Origin: CALKWS01 sp051020515
GTDB taxonomy: Bacteria > Actinomycetota > Actinomycetes > Actinomycetales > Beutenbergiaceae
Direction: 5' to 3'
Length of the DNA stretch: 64,000 nt
Assembly: GCF_051020515.1 (NCBI RefSeq)
Contig: NZ_CP194857.1
Coordinates: forward strand, 744,001 to 808,000
Part shown: piece after piece, positions 18,088 through 26,569 of the stretch
Layout: each line of letters opens with the position of its first letter
Position numbering within the stretch: the first letter of the stretch is position 1
The notes under the pieces: generated by a model
What the model saw: only the letters and a program-made list of their open reading frames with translations
What the model was told of the DNA's origin: nothing
The model's database searches: none
Made by a program: the position numbers and the translations under genes

Positions 18088-19442
18088 CTACACCAGCCCG
18101 GCGGCCACGATCGCGGCGGGGAGCAACAGCGCCAGGCAGGCCAGCTCGGCGGCGTCGGCCAGCCGACCCAGCCAGAGCCGCTGCTTAGGTGCCACCAGGG
18201 ACAGGCCCACGATGGCGGCGGCCACGATGCCGACCCCGAGCGTGACACCGATACGCCAGGTCGGGTGCAGCAGCGCACCGACCACCCCGGTCAGCGCCAA
18301 TCCCAGCACCGCCAGCGACATCACCGCGCCGACGTCGAAGCGGGCGTAGGACTCACGCACGCTCAGGATCATCCCGGCGTAGGCAAGCAACAGCAGGACC
18401 AGTCCGAACAGCCCGGTGCCCAGCACCATCGGGGTGGCGATCAGAGTGAGCAGTGCGACCGCGATGCGCAGGGACACCTGGATCCGGTGCCCGCGATGCC
18501 ACAGCCCCGCCACCTCCTCGGCATCCAACTCCTCGGGGTCGGCCAGGATCTCCTCATCGGCGCTTGCGGTGGCCACCCGTAACGGGGTGGCCGACAGTGC
18601 CAGCCACGGGATACCGATGCCGGCAGGCCGGCCACCGCCACGGCGATGGCCAGCACATGGCCGGGCTCGAAACCCGTGAACTCCACGATCGCCCCGACGG
18701 CCGCCACTGCGGCGCCCAGGATCGCCGGGACCAGCGTGAACTCGCGGTTGTCGCGCAGCAGCAACAGGCCCAGCACTCCGGTCACTGCGGCCCCGGCACC
18801 GGCGTACAGTGCCGGGGCTCCCCACAACGATTCGGCCGCGCTGAGGGTGAATCCGGCCACGGCTGCGTACAGGGCGGCCACCTGGACCAGCGCCACAGGT
18901 GCCGCCGGTGGCCCGCCGATGCGCCCGATCACCGCCGCCGAGAACAGCAGGATCACCGAGGTCAGGGCGGCTGCGACCGTCACCAGCGCCGATGCGCCGC
19001 CCAGCCCCGCTGCGGTGAGCATGATCGCCACGGTGGTCAGCAGCGTCACCGCGGCCAGCACCGCCGTGGTGGCAGCGTCCTGGGGCGACCACGGCTTCTG
19101 TTCACTCTCGACCACGTCGGCCACGGCCTCGACGATGTCGTCGTAAACCCGTAGTTCGGCGCTGTCCACCCCCGACACCAGGGTGAGCACGTCACCATCG
19201 ACCACACCCTGGGCCTGCAGGCTACGGTCGTCGTCCAACTCGTGGCCGTCGGCGCGGGTCAGCCGGTATCCGGCGTAGGCGGTGCCGGCCTCGAGCATGT
19301 TCAGGTGCCGGGCCAGGCCCGGGGTGATCTCCACGACCGGGACGCCGGCGGGTGCGGCGATGTCCATCCGGCGGTCGCCCGCAACGACGGACACCCGCAC
19401 ACGTTGGCCCACAGCCCGCTCGGTGCTGGTGGTCTCACTCAT
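18088..19442 (-). CDS. eccD: Type VII secretion integral membrane protein EccD, copy 1 (apparent frameshift)
   Basis: EccD forms the membrane vestibule of ESX complexes. The ATG at 19442 opens a ubiquitin-like cytoplasmic domain of about 95 residues (QRVRVSVVAGDRRMDIAAPAG, then DDRSLQAQGVVDGDVLTLV). About 11 transmembrane helices follow. The frame breaks near 18619-18625: the coding strand reads CTGCCGGCATC where CTGCCGGGCATC restores AGLPGIGIPWLALS. The second half then continues (MVLGTGLFGLVLLLLAYAGMIL) to the stop at 18088. The rebuilt length is 451 residues. It lies 3 bp upstream of eccB in an eccD-eccB-mycP run. Confidence 0.91.
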
Positions 19443-19584
19443 CTCATCCCCGCCCGAATCCTCGGCTCAGCACAGTCCGAGTTACTACTACCCCATCTAT
19501 GAACTACCTTGCCACGCTCCCGCATCGCACCGGCACGTCCCGCTTCGCCCGGGCGCCCAGCACCGGTCCGCACCCCGGCGATAC

Positions 19585-20463
19585 TCACGGCCCCGCGATC
19601 TCGATCGTCGCCGCCCCGGACGTTTCCAGCCCCTCGGCGACCATGACCACGTACTCCCCCGCCGGGAGCTCATGTTGCAACTGCGCCACGCCATCGACGT
19701 GCACGTCGTACAGGTCCGGCAGATCCTGGTCCGGCTCCGATCCCTCCCATGCCTGCACCACCAGCAGCACCGGCTGGGAGTGCTCATCGGTGCGGGATGC
19801 GGTGAACGTGTACTCACCGCCTTCCGGGATCGTCACCGCCCCGTGCCAGCCACCCCCGAAGCCCTCGGCGAAGTCGATCTCCGTGGTCGAGCCGATCTCG
19901 ACCCGGTCGGGCACCCACGATCGCAACTGCGCCCCGTCCTCGAAGTCGGTGGAGGCACGCTCGTCGAAGCCACGGACGTGCACCCGGTACTCCCCCGCGT
20001 CCAGCGTCCGGATCACCAGCGGATCGATCTGGGAGGCATCGCTGAAGCGCGCCTCGCCCGGGTCCCGGCTGCCGACCTTGTCGGCGTACACCTGCCCGTC
20101 CGGCCCGGTCAGTGTCAGTTCGGTGCGTGAGTTCCGCGTTCCGGCCACCGATTCCAGGATCACCACGCCGCGTTCGGCGACTACCAGGGTGCCCTCCCAC
20201 TCTCCCGGGCCGCCCTCCACCGTCTGGACTGTCTCGCCCACCTCGACGCGCGGGAGGTCCGGCTCCGGCTCGGACGCGGCCTCGGCGTCCGGTTCCGGTT
20301 CGGTCTCCTCGGGGGCGGCACCGGCCACCGACACCTCCGGCGTCCTCGGCCCCTCGTGCGGCTCCTCGTCGCTGCACCCGGCCAGGGCCAGGCCGACGGC
20401 GAGCGCCACGAGCGCGACGGGTCCCGTGCGCAGGCCCGTTCGGCGCGTCCGAGTTGGGTTCAT
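19585..20463 (-). CDS. Secreted lipoprotein next to the type VII locus, unknown function
   Basis: The protein has 292 residues from the ATG at 20463. It has a lipoprotein signal peptide with lipobox (LVALAVGLALAGCSD), then a long Glu/Pro/Thr-rich spacer. Two similar all-beta modules follow, one with TLDAGEYRVHVRG and one with ELPAGEYVVMVAEGLE. These patterns resemble pre-peptidase C-terminal-like beta sandwiches, but that is a weak impression. It is transcribed toward eccD and diverges from the WXG100 genes. Conserved T7SS genes bracket it, so a role at the outer face of the secretion machine is reasonable but unproven. Confidence 0.65.
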   Translation of the reverse strand: MNPTRTRRTGLRTGPVALVALAVGLALAGCSDEEPHEGPRTPEVSVAGAAPEETEPEPDAEAASEPEPDLPRVEVGETVQTVEGGPGEWEGTLVVAERGVVILESVAGTRNSRTELTLTGPDGQVYADKVGSRDPGEARFSDASQIDPLVIRTLDAGEYRVHVRGFDERASTDFEDGAQLRSWVPDRVEIGSTTEIDFAEGFGGGWHGAVTIPEGGEYTFTASRTDEHSQPVLLVVQAWEGSEPDQDLPDLYDVHVDGVAQLQHELPAGEYVVMVAEGLETSGAATIEIAGP

Positions 20464-20656
20464 GTCGTCACTGTAAAGGGCGCGCCAAGCCGATGGGGAC
20501 ACCATGGGCACGTCGCTCGGTGGCCCCGATGGGGACCTCTGCCCATGTACGCACCGGGGGTGAGTTCGTACAGTGGCAGGTATTCACCACACACGGTGAG
20601 CCCACCCTGGTGGTGGTAGTAAGCGGCCCGAGGGGGCCACAACACAGGAGGTGACT
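20464..20656. promoter_or_regulatory. Divergent promoter region of the T7SS locus
   Basis: These 193 bp separate the lipoprotein gene (minus) from the first WXG100 gene (plus). A strong Shine-Dalgarno sequence (AGGAGGTGACT) ends the region before the GTG at 20657. I see no unambiguous promoter boxes. Confidence 0.4.
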
Positions 20657-20968
20657 GTGGGACACGAAGTCTCAGCAGCAGACGGCGCACTCCAGCGGGG
20701 TGCGAACATCGTGGCCGAGTCGAAGGCCGCACTGCATGGGGAGCTCGCCTCCCTCGAAGGACGACTCTCCGGCATCGGGGCACAGTGGCAGGGCTCCGGT
20801 TCTGCAGCGTTTGCCAATGTGATGGCGCAGTGGCGGGAGAAGTCCAACAGGATCATCAACAGCCTCGAGAACTTCGAGGAGAACCTCAAGCAGTCCCAGA
20901 CCACGTACACCGCGTCCGACGACGCCGCCTCACAGGCGATGACCAATCTTCAGGGCCGGCTCGGCTGA
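20657..20968 (+). CDS. WXG100-family protein, first of the pair
   Basis: This small helical-hairpin protein has 103 residues, typical of ESX substrates. The turn motif is WQG (GIGAQWQGSGSAAF). The C-terminal secretion signal YxxxD/E is present as YTASD. The GTG at 20657 is 5 nt behind AGGAGG. A GTG six bases earlier overlaps the Shine-Dalgarno and is unlikely. It is followed after 15 bp by a second WXG100 gene, so the two products should form the usual heterodimer exported through EccC. Confidence 0.9.
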   Translation: MGHEVSAADGALQRGANIVAESKAALHGELASLEGRLSGIGAQWQGSGSAAFANVMAQWREKSNRIINSLENFEENLKQSQTTYTASDDAASQAMTNLQGRLG

Positions 20969-20983
20969 TCGGGAGGAACCCAC

Positions 20984-21265
20984 ATGTTCAAGGCTAATTT
21001 CGAAAGCATCAGCACGGCCGGAGCGGACATCGTCAACGGCGCCAACAAGATCGAGCAGCAGCTCAACGACATGGACACCCAGTTGCGTCCGTTGCAGTCG
21101 GACTGGACCGGTGCGGCATCGGACGCCTACGAGCAGGCCCGGGCCACCTGGACCCAGACCATCAACGAGATGAAGCAGTTGCTCGCCGAGATCGGCGCCG
21201 CTGTCACCCAGAGCGGTCAGGACTACCAGACCACCGACAGCCAGAACGCGAACCGGTTCGCCTGA
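20984..21265 (+). CDS. WXG100-family protein, second of the pair
   Basis: The protein has 93 residues and one helix-turn-helix unit with the WTG turn (LQSDWTGAASDAYEQA). The tail YQTTDSQNANRF contains the YxxxD export signal. GGGAGG precedes the ATG. It is the likely partner of the WXG100 protein upstream and lies in the same transcript. Which of the two corresponds to EsxA or EsxB cannot be decided by eye. Confidence 0.9.
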   Translation: MFKANFESISTAGADIVNGANKIEQQLNDMDTQLRPLQSDWTGAASDAYEQARATWTQTINEMKQLLAEIGAAVTQSGQDYQTTDSQNANRFA

Positions 21266-21379
21266 GCCCGCGCGAACACGTGACGGTCGTGCCGAAGCCA
21301 GCGGTTTCGGCACGTGCCGCCATTTGTCCGCCTCTCGGAGGAACCCGGTCCGCCCGCACGTACCTGGGGGATACAAGCC

Positions 21380-21763
21380 ATGACTTACGGTGTGGAGATC
21401 ACAGCACCGGTCCTCGAACGTCGGATCATCCAGCTCCGTGAGATCGTCGCCGATATCGACGAGATGCTGGACGGCTCGTGGTTCCTACCGGTCCGCCAGC
21501 ACAGCGGCCGTTGGACGACCAACACGGCTGCCCAGCAGTTCGTGCAGACCTACCGGACCAGACTCACCGAGGCCGAGGACGCCCTGCGGAGTCTGCGCAG
21601 CCGCGTCCAGGACATGTCCGATGAACTGCGGGCGACCGCGGAGTCCTTCAACCTGCTCGAGGGCACCATCGAGAGTGAGTTGAACAACCTTGACGAGTTG
21701 CTCGGGGACGTCCCCGAGCGACGCGTGCCCGCCGGGGGCGGCCACCAGCACACGGTGGTATGA
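21380..21763 (+). CDS. Small helical protein in the T7SS cluster, unknown
   Basis: The protein has 127 residues from the ATG at 21380 and is predicted to be almost entirely helical. Coiled-coil-like stretches are VLERRIIQLREIVADIDEML and TRLTEAEDALRSLRSRVQDM. It has a W-containing turn (SGRWTTNTAAQQF) in roughly the place where WXG100 proteins carry WxG. It lacks a clear YxxxD/E tail and ends in a Gly/His-rich segment. It sits between the WXG100 pair and the large Gly/Pro-rich gene (13-bp gap). I infer a divergent WXG100-like substrate, partner or chaperone. I do not recognise the family. Confidence 0.6.
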   Translation: MTYGVEITAPVLERRIIQLREIVADIDEMLDGSWFLPVRQHSGRWTTNTAAQQFVQTYRTRLTEAEDALRSLRSRVQDMSDELRATAESFNLLEGTIESELNNLDELLGDVPERRVPAGGGHQHTVV

Positions 21764-21776
21764 CGGGAGGCCTGGA

Positions 21777-23356
21777 ATGACCGACAACGTCGAGTGCCTG
21801 AAGATGTACCACGAGCGCACCGAGTCCACCCTCGACCTGATCCAGAAGGACGCCGACGAGGTGCGCACCTGGTCGGAGAACCTGCAGGAGATCGCCCAGC
21901 GGATCGGCCGGATCGGATCGGAGACCGGGATCGAGGGCCGCTCCGGGGCTGCGGCCTGGACGGCGATGAACACCTTGATCGGGGAACTCAACGGGGCCTC
22001 CGAGCAGATCGGTGCGATTCCGGTCGGCGCCGAACTCGCCCTCGGGGTCCTGCGCGACGGTGGTGTGCATTACGAGGCCCTGCCGCCCCGTGGCCTGGAC
22101 GCCAACCAGCAGGACTCCGTCCGTATGCACCAGCAGCACGGCGAGCAGAACATCTACGTCGCCGAGCTCGGCAGGTCCGTGCCGCTCGGCGAAGCCACCT
22201 CCTTCTGGTGGGACCAGAAGGACGGGCTCCGCGAGCAGCAGGCGCGCGAGTCGATGACCGAACTGGACCGGCGGATGGCCGAGGCTGAGGCTGCACTGGT
22301 CCCGGTCGCCGACGTGCCCGCCTCCGGCGGTGGTTCCGGCGGCCCGGGCGGGCCCGGAGTGCCCGGCGTCCCGGACGGTTCCGGTTGGCCCGGAGACCAG
22401 GGGGAGCCCGGCACGCCCCCGCCGAGCAGCACCGCGCCCGGTGAGGGTGGTGGTCCGGGGCCCGGCATCAACTCCCCGCCCGGTGGGACCTCCACGCCCC
22501 CCGGCGGAAGCCACCCCTACCCGCCCCGGGGACGGGCCCGCAGCCCGGCACCCCGCCTCCCGGTGGGGTCAGTCCCGTGCCGCCCGGTGAGCTCGACCCG
22601 CCGGGTATCGGTCACCCGCCCGGGTACGGCCCAGGCGTCGAGCCGCCGGAGTACGGCACCGGCGGCCCTGGCCCCACCCCACCGGATACCTCGATCGATG
22701 GTCCCGGCGGTGGCATCGTGGGACCGGACGGCCCCGGCGCCGGGATTGGTGGCACCGGTGGTCCCGGTGCGGGAGGGGTCGGGGGCCCCGGTGCAGGGGC
22801 GTTCGGGGGTCCCGGCGCGATCGGTGCCGGCCTGGGCGTAGCGGGCGGCGCTGCCGGTGGTGCGCTCTCGGCGGCTGGCGGTGGCCCGAGAGCGGGCGGA
22901 ACGCTCGGTGGTCCGAGAGCGGGCGGAACGCTCGGTGGTCCGAGAGCGGGCGGAACGCTCGGTGGTCCGAGAGCGGGCGGAACGCTCGGTGGTCCGAGAG
23001 CGGCCGGAACGCTCGGTGGTCCGGGTGCCGGTACTGCGGGGGCCGGCGGGCGGCCGATGGTCGGCGGCATGGTTCCCGGTGCTGCCGGTAGTGGCGGGCG
23101 GGGCGCTAGCACGCCCGGTGCCGGTCGCGGCCCAGGTGCCGGAGCCGGAGGGCGCGGTGCCGGTGGTGCCGGGCTGATGGGCGACCCCGGCGGCAAGGGT
23201 GAGAAGAAGAAGCGGCGCAATACCGCCCAAGGACTGCTGGCCGACTCCCTGGAGGAGGACGCCGCCACCGTGTCGCTGGGCACCGGCGCCGACGCCGGCT
23301 CCCGCGCGAGCGTGGCACCGGCCCCCGCACCCGACGATGAGAACGACGAGTGGTGA
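21777..23356 (+). CDS. Large Gly/Pro-rich putative T7SS substrate (apparent frameshift)
   Basis: The protein has about 526 residues after repair. The first 190 or so are helical and charged, including TDNVECLKMYHERTESTLDL and a tryptophan-containing stretch. Then come Gly/Pro-rich collagen-like segments and a tandem 9-residue repeat (GGPRAGGTL, five copies). A basic GEKKKRRN patch precedes an acidic end. The ATG at 21777 follows GGGAGG. One missing C in a C4 run (22524-22527) breaks the frame. Adding it restores a continuous PPPGTGPQPGTPPPGG segment. The layout (helical head, repetitive tail, next to a WXG100 pair) recalls PPE-like or LXG-like ESX effectors, but no known domain is visible. 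Confidence 0.65.
22880..23014 (+). repeat. 27-bp tandem repeat, five copies, in frame
   Basis: The unit starts GGTGGTCCGAGAGCGGG and encodes GGPRAGGTL. Copies two to four are identical at the DNA level. Copy one differs by one base, and copy five carries a Gly-to-Ala change. Near identity suggests recent expansion by slippage, so copy number may vary between strains. Confidence 0.9.
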
Positions 23357-23488
23357 CTGACGAAGGGTAAGTGCCCACGGGCACCCGCCCGGTGCGGGCC
23401 ACCTCGCCGGTCCCTCATCCCCCCGCCGGGAGTAACCCGCACGCCGATCAGTAGTGCCGGCAGCACGATGAGGACTGTCGGCACGCGG

Positions 23489-24949
23489 TCAGGACCGCCA
23501 GCGCTGCACCGTGATGGAGCGTTCACCGGCCTCGATGCGACCGTCCTCGGGCACCGGTACCCGCGTGCCCGGGAACGCCCGTGTGGTGGTCCCGTCCGCG
23601 CTGACGACCACGGTGCCGTTCGCCGATCCGCGGTCCTGCACCCACAGTTCATCGGCGTCGATACCGAAGGCGGCGTGCGTGCGCGACAGCGAACGGCCGG
23701 GGTCATCCACGGCGACCAGGTGCGCGACTCGTTCACCGGGGCCGGCCTGCGGACGGCGCCCGATCAGTCCGTTTCCGCTGACCGTCACCGACACGCCGTC
23801 GTCCACGGTGAGCACGAAGACCGCACTGGCCCCGGAGTCGCGCACGTCCTCCAGGTCCGGCAGTTCGGTGGGGTGCAGGGTGCGCGGGTCTGCGGGAGTG
23901 GCTCCTGGCTGTGCGGGATCGAAGGTGTGCTCGGGCAGACCGGCCTGCGTGGACGCACCGGGCGCAGACCGGCCCGGGACCGGCGGGGGGAGCGGCGCAA
24001 CCGGGCCAGCCTGTTCTGTCCCGGCGGTACCGGCACCGGCACCGCCGTACTGGTGCCCCGGCGTGCCCGGGAGATCGCCGCTCCAGGGGTGCGCGGGGGC
24101 GACCGCACCGGTCGGTGGCCCGGGCAGCCCCTGACCCTGCGGGAGGTCAGCGACCGGGCCCGCCGGTCCCGGCGCGCTGTGCTGCCCGTCGGGCGCCGCG
24201 TCCGGTCCGGGAGGTGGCGGTCCTCCCGCTGCTGGCACCTGACCAGCCGGGGGCGCAGCCGGCGCCTGCGGGACGGGTCCGCCGGGAGGGGGACCGTATG
24301 AGTGCGGGCCCGCACCACCGGATCCTTGTCCGTAACCGGCAGCGGGGGGCAGCTGACCAGAGGGCACCGCCGCAGGGTGAGGGTGTCCAGCGCCCTGACC
24401 TCCGGCATAGCCGGATGCGCCGGAGCCGTACGGGCCGGGCGGGGCGGGTGGGACGGCGGGTGCGTATCGGGGCGCCGGTGCCTTCCGGTGGGCATCGGGA
24501 CGCACGTTCACCACCCGGGTGCCCGCCACGCGGTCGTGCCAGGCCTGGCCCCTTCCCGCGCGGTCCAGCACCGTGGTGGCGATCAGGAGGAACTGACCCA
24601 CCAGGACCACCGCGTGGGAGGCTCCGAGCAGCAGTGAGCGCACCATGCCGCGGCGTAGGCCGGGGGCGTAGTCCGACCGGGCCTGTGCGGCACGGACACC
24701 GAGTAGGTGCTTGCCCAGGGTGCGGCCGGATCGCGCTTCCCAGACCGCCAGCCCCAGGGCCGCCTCCAGCAGCAGCACCGCCCCGAGCAGCACACTTCCG
24801 GTGGGCAGGTAGGCCGCCGCGGTCACCGCGCCGACCGCGGCCAGGTCGATGCCGTGGGCAAGAATGCGCCGGCCCGGACCGCATGCCGGCAAGGGGGCTG
24901 CGGCACGACCCCTGTTCACCTGCGGCGCGGACGCCATCTGCACGCTCAT
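23489..24949 (-). CDS. RDD-FHA membrane protein of the T7SS locus
   Basis: The protein has 486 residues from the ATG at 24949, behind AGGGG. A GTG at 24955 is an alternative. An N-terminal RDD domain of about 150 residues has three hydrophobic helices (GRRILAHGIDLAAVGAV; GRTLGKHLLGVR; AWHDRVAGTRVV). A Pro/Gly/Ala-rich linker of about 200 residues follows. The C-terminal FHA domain has GNGLIGRRPQAG, the phospho-binding SRTHAAFGID and DRGSANGTVV. FHA domains bind phosphothreonine, so this could couple kinase signals to secretion. It is transcribed on the minus strand downstream of the second EccD-like gene, 39-45 bp away. Confidence 0.82.
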   Translation of the reverse strand: MSVQMASAPQVNRGRAAAPLPACGPGRRILAHGIDLAAVGAVTAAAYLPTGSVLLGAVLLLEAALGLAVWEARSGRTLGKHLLGVRAAQARSDYAPGLRRGMVRSLLLGASHAVVLVGQFLLIATTVLDRAGRGQAWHDRVAGTRVVNVRPDAHRKAPAPRYAPAVPPAPPGPYGSGASGYAGGQGAGHPHPAAVPSGQLPPAAGYGQGSGGAGPHSYGPPPGGPVPQAPAAPPAGQVPAAGGPPPPGPDAAPDGQHSAPGPAGPVADLPQGQGLPGPPTGAVAPAHPWSGDLPGTPGHQYGGAGAGTAGTEQAGPVAPLPPPVPGRSAPGASTQAGLPEHTFDPAQPGATPADPRTLHPTELPDLEDVRDSGASAVFVLTVDDGVSVTVSGNGLIGRRPQAGPGERVAHLVAVDDPGRSLSRTHAAFGIDADELWVQDRGSANGTVVVSADGTTTRAFPGTRVPVPEDGRIEAGERSITVQRWRS

Positions 24950-24994
24950 TCGCACTAACCCCTGTCCTGCTCGCTGGTGTGGAGTCTAATGCCG

Positions 24995-26476
24995 CTACCG
25001 GGCAGTCAACGTCTGCAATCCCTCCACCGCACCGGCCGCCAGCAACGCCGCCGGGAGCACCAGCCCCACCGTGATCGCCTCGAGGATGTCGCCCATCCTG
25101 GAAAAGCGCACGGAGCGGTACCCGCGGGCCAGCGGAACCGCCAGGAACGCGAACCCCACCGCAGCCACGATCAACACGAGTCCCCAGGCCAGCGCGTCGG
25201 GGAACCTGTGCACCCCCACCGCCAACTGGACCAACACGCTGAACAGGGCCAGACGCGGGGGGAGTTTGTCCGCCGGCCGCCGGAAGGAGCGTGGAGCCAA
25301 CGTCAGGAACAGCACCAGCAACGCCACCAGGGCCACCGTGCCCCAGCCGCGCAGACCGCCGGGTTCGTAACCGGCCAGCACCACCGGGATCATCGCGGCC
25401 ACCAGCACACTCGCCGAGATCATCCCGGCACGCTCCCGGTGCTCGGCCTGACGGATCCGCCGGGAGACGTGGTCGATGCGCACTCGCGCCGGGGAACGCG
25501 GCAGCACTCCCCGCACCGACATCGCGGTCCGGGCCAGGAAGGGCATGTCCAGCGCCTGCTCCTCCGGGATGTCCAACGCCGCGCTCGGCATCGACCGGAT
25601 CATCAGGGGGGCCGCGCCGAGGATGAGCGCAGGCACCACATAGGCAGGAAGGTCCAGCAGCAGCGCCAGGGCGAACAGGGCCGCGACCGCCGTCCATACC
25701 CCGGCCAGCACCGCGGCGATCCCGTGGGAGGGGGCCATCTCGCGCCGGCTGACGGCGTATCGCAGCACCGCCAGCACCGAGGCGCTGAGCAGCGCCAGCA
25801 CCAGACCCAGGCGCAGCGCCCCGTACTGTCCGGGCTCGGCGACCAGGAACCCCGACGCGAAACCGAACACCGGGGCCAGCACCGTCTCATCCAGCAGCCC
25901 ATGGTCGGCCCGGCCGCTCAGGTCACCGGTTGCGGCGCCGTCGGATCGCCCCGGTTCCCGCGCCGGGGGGCCGTCGGGCCCCGCCCCGCTGCGGGCGGCA
26001 CCAGCGTCCAGTGGCAGCCGGCGGACGGCGAGCAGCACCCCGGTTGCGCCGAGCAGAACCGGGGCGCCCACCCCCAACCAACGGGGGTACGGCGCAGCCC
26101 CGGCGAGCAGGTTCGCCGCATGGGAGGCCACGATCACCGCGCACAGCGCGAGCCCGAGCCCGCACACGACCCAACCGGCCAGACCGGCCGGCAACCGCCG
26201 GAACCGGGAGGGCGTATCGGCGGCGCGCCCGGGCCGGTCAGGCGTGGTGCGGTCGTCGGCGACCACACTGAGCACGGCGCCGTCGGAGATCTCATCCGCG
26301 ATCGGGGCCTGCAGGTCGATCTCGGTACCGGCGGTCGAGGTGACCATCGTGGCCTCGGCGTCGATCCCGGCGCTGTGCAGGATATCGGCCAGGCGGGCCT
26401 CGGGCGTCACGGCCAGGTCCAACCTGCCCGACCCGGTCAGCAGCGCCACGCGCAGCAACGCCGTCGACGTACTCAC
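24995..26476 (-). CDS. Second EccD-like membrane protein
   Basis: The protein has 493 residues from the GTG at 26476, behind a GGGGGG stretch. A GTG at 26488 is an alternative. It has a ubiquitin-like N-terminal domain (LLRVALLTGSGRLDLAVTPE, then ISDGAVLSVVADD) and a linker, then about 10-11 transmembrane helices. These include GWVVCGLGLALCAVIVASHA and GMISASVLVAAMIPVVL. The domain order matches EccD, but sequence identity to the other EccD in this locus looks low. ESX complexes contain two EccD chains per EccB/EccC unit, so this may supply the second chain. It diverges from eccC. Confidence 0.75.
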   Translation of the reverse strand: MSTSTALLRVALLTGSGRLDLAVTPEARLADILHSAGIDAEATMVTSTAGTEIDLQAPIADEISDGAVLSVVADDRTTPDRPGRAADTPSRFRRLPAGLAGWVVCGLGLALCAVIVASHAANLLAGAAPYPRWLGVGAPVLLGATGVLLAVRRLPLDAGAARSGAGPDGPPAREPGRSDGAATGDLSGRADHGLLDETVLAPVFGFASGFLVAEPGQYGALRLGLVLALLSASVLAVLRYAVSRREMAPSHGIAAVLAGVWTAVAALFALALLLDLPAYVVPALILGAAPLMIRSMPSAALDIPEEQALDMPFLARTAMSVRGVLPRSPARVRIDHVSRRIRQAEHRERAGMISASVLVAAMIPVVLAGYEPGGLRGWGTVALVALLVLFLTLAPRSFRRPADKLPPRLALFSVLVQLAVGVHRFPDALAWGLVLIVAAVGFAFLAVPLARGYRSVRFSRMGDILEAITVGLVLPAALLAAGAVEGLQTLTAR

Positions 26477-26569
26477 CTGACCCCCCACTCAGCGCTGGAC
26501 ATGCCTGAAACCGGCCGTTCCCATACTAGTCTTGACCGAGGTTGTCCCGAGGGGATGGAGGTCGTGACG
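26477..26569. promoter_or_regulatory. Divergent promoter between eccD-like gene and eccC
   Basis: This 93-bp spacer separates the start codons of the second EccD-like gene (minus) and eccC (plus). It contains TTGACC at 26532 in the plus direction, close to the eccC start. I see no clear -10 at the right spacing. Confidence 0.35.

Noticed and set aside
22880..23014. CRISPR-like array
   Set aside because: The repeats are directly adjacent with no unique spacers and stay in frame, so they are a coding tandem repeat.
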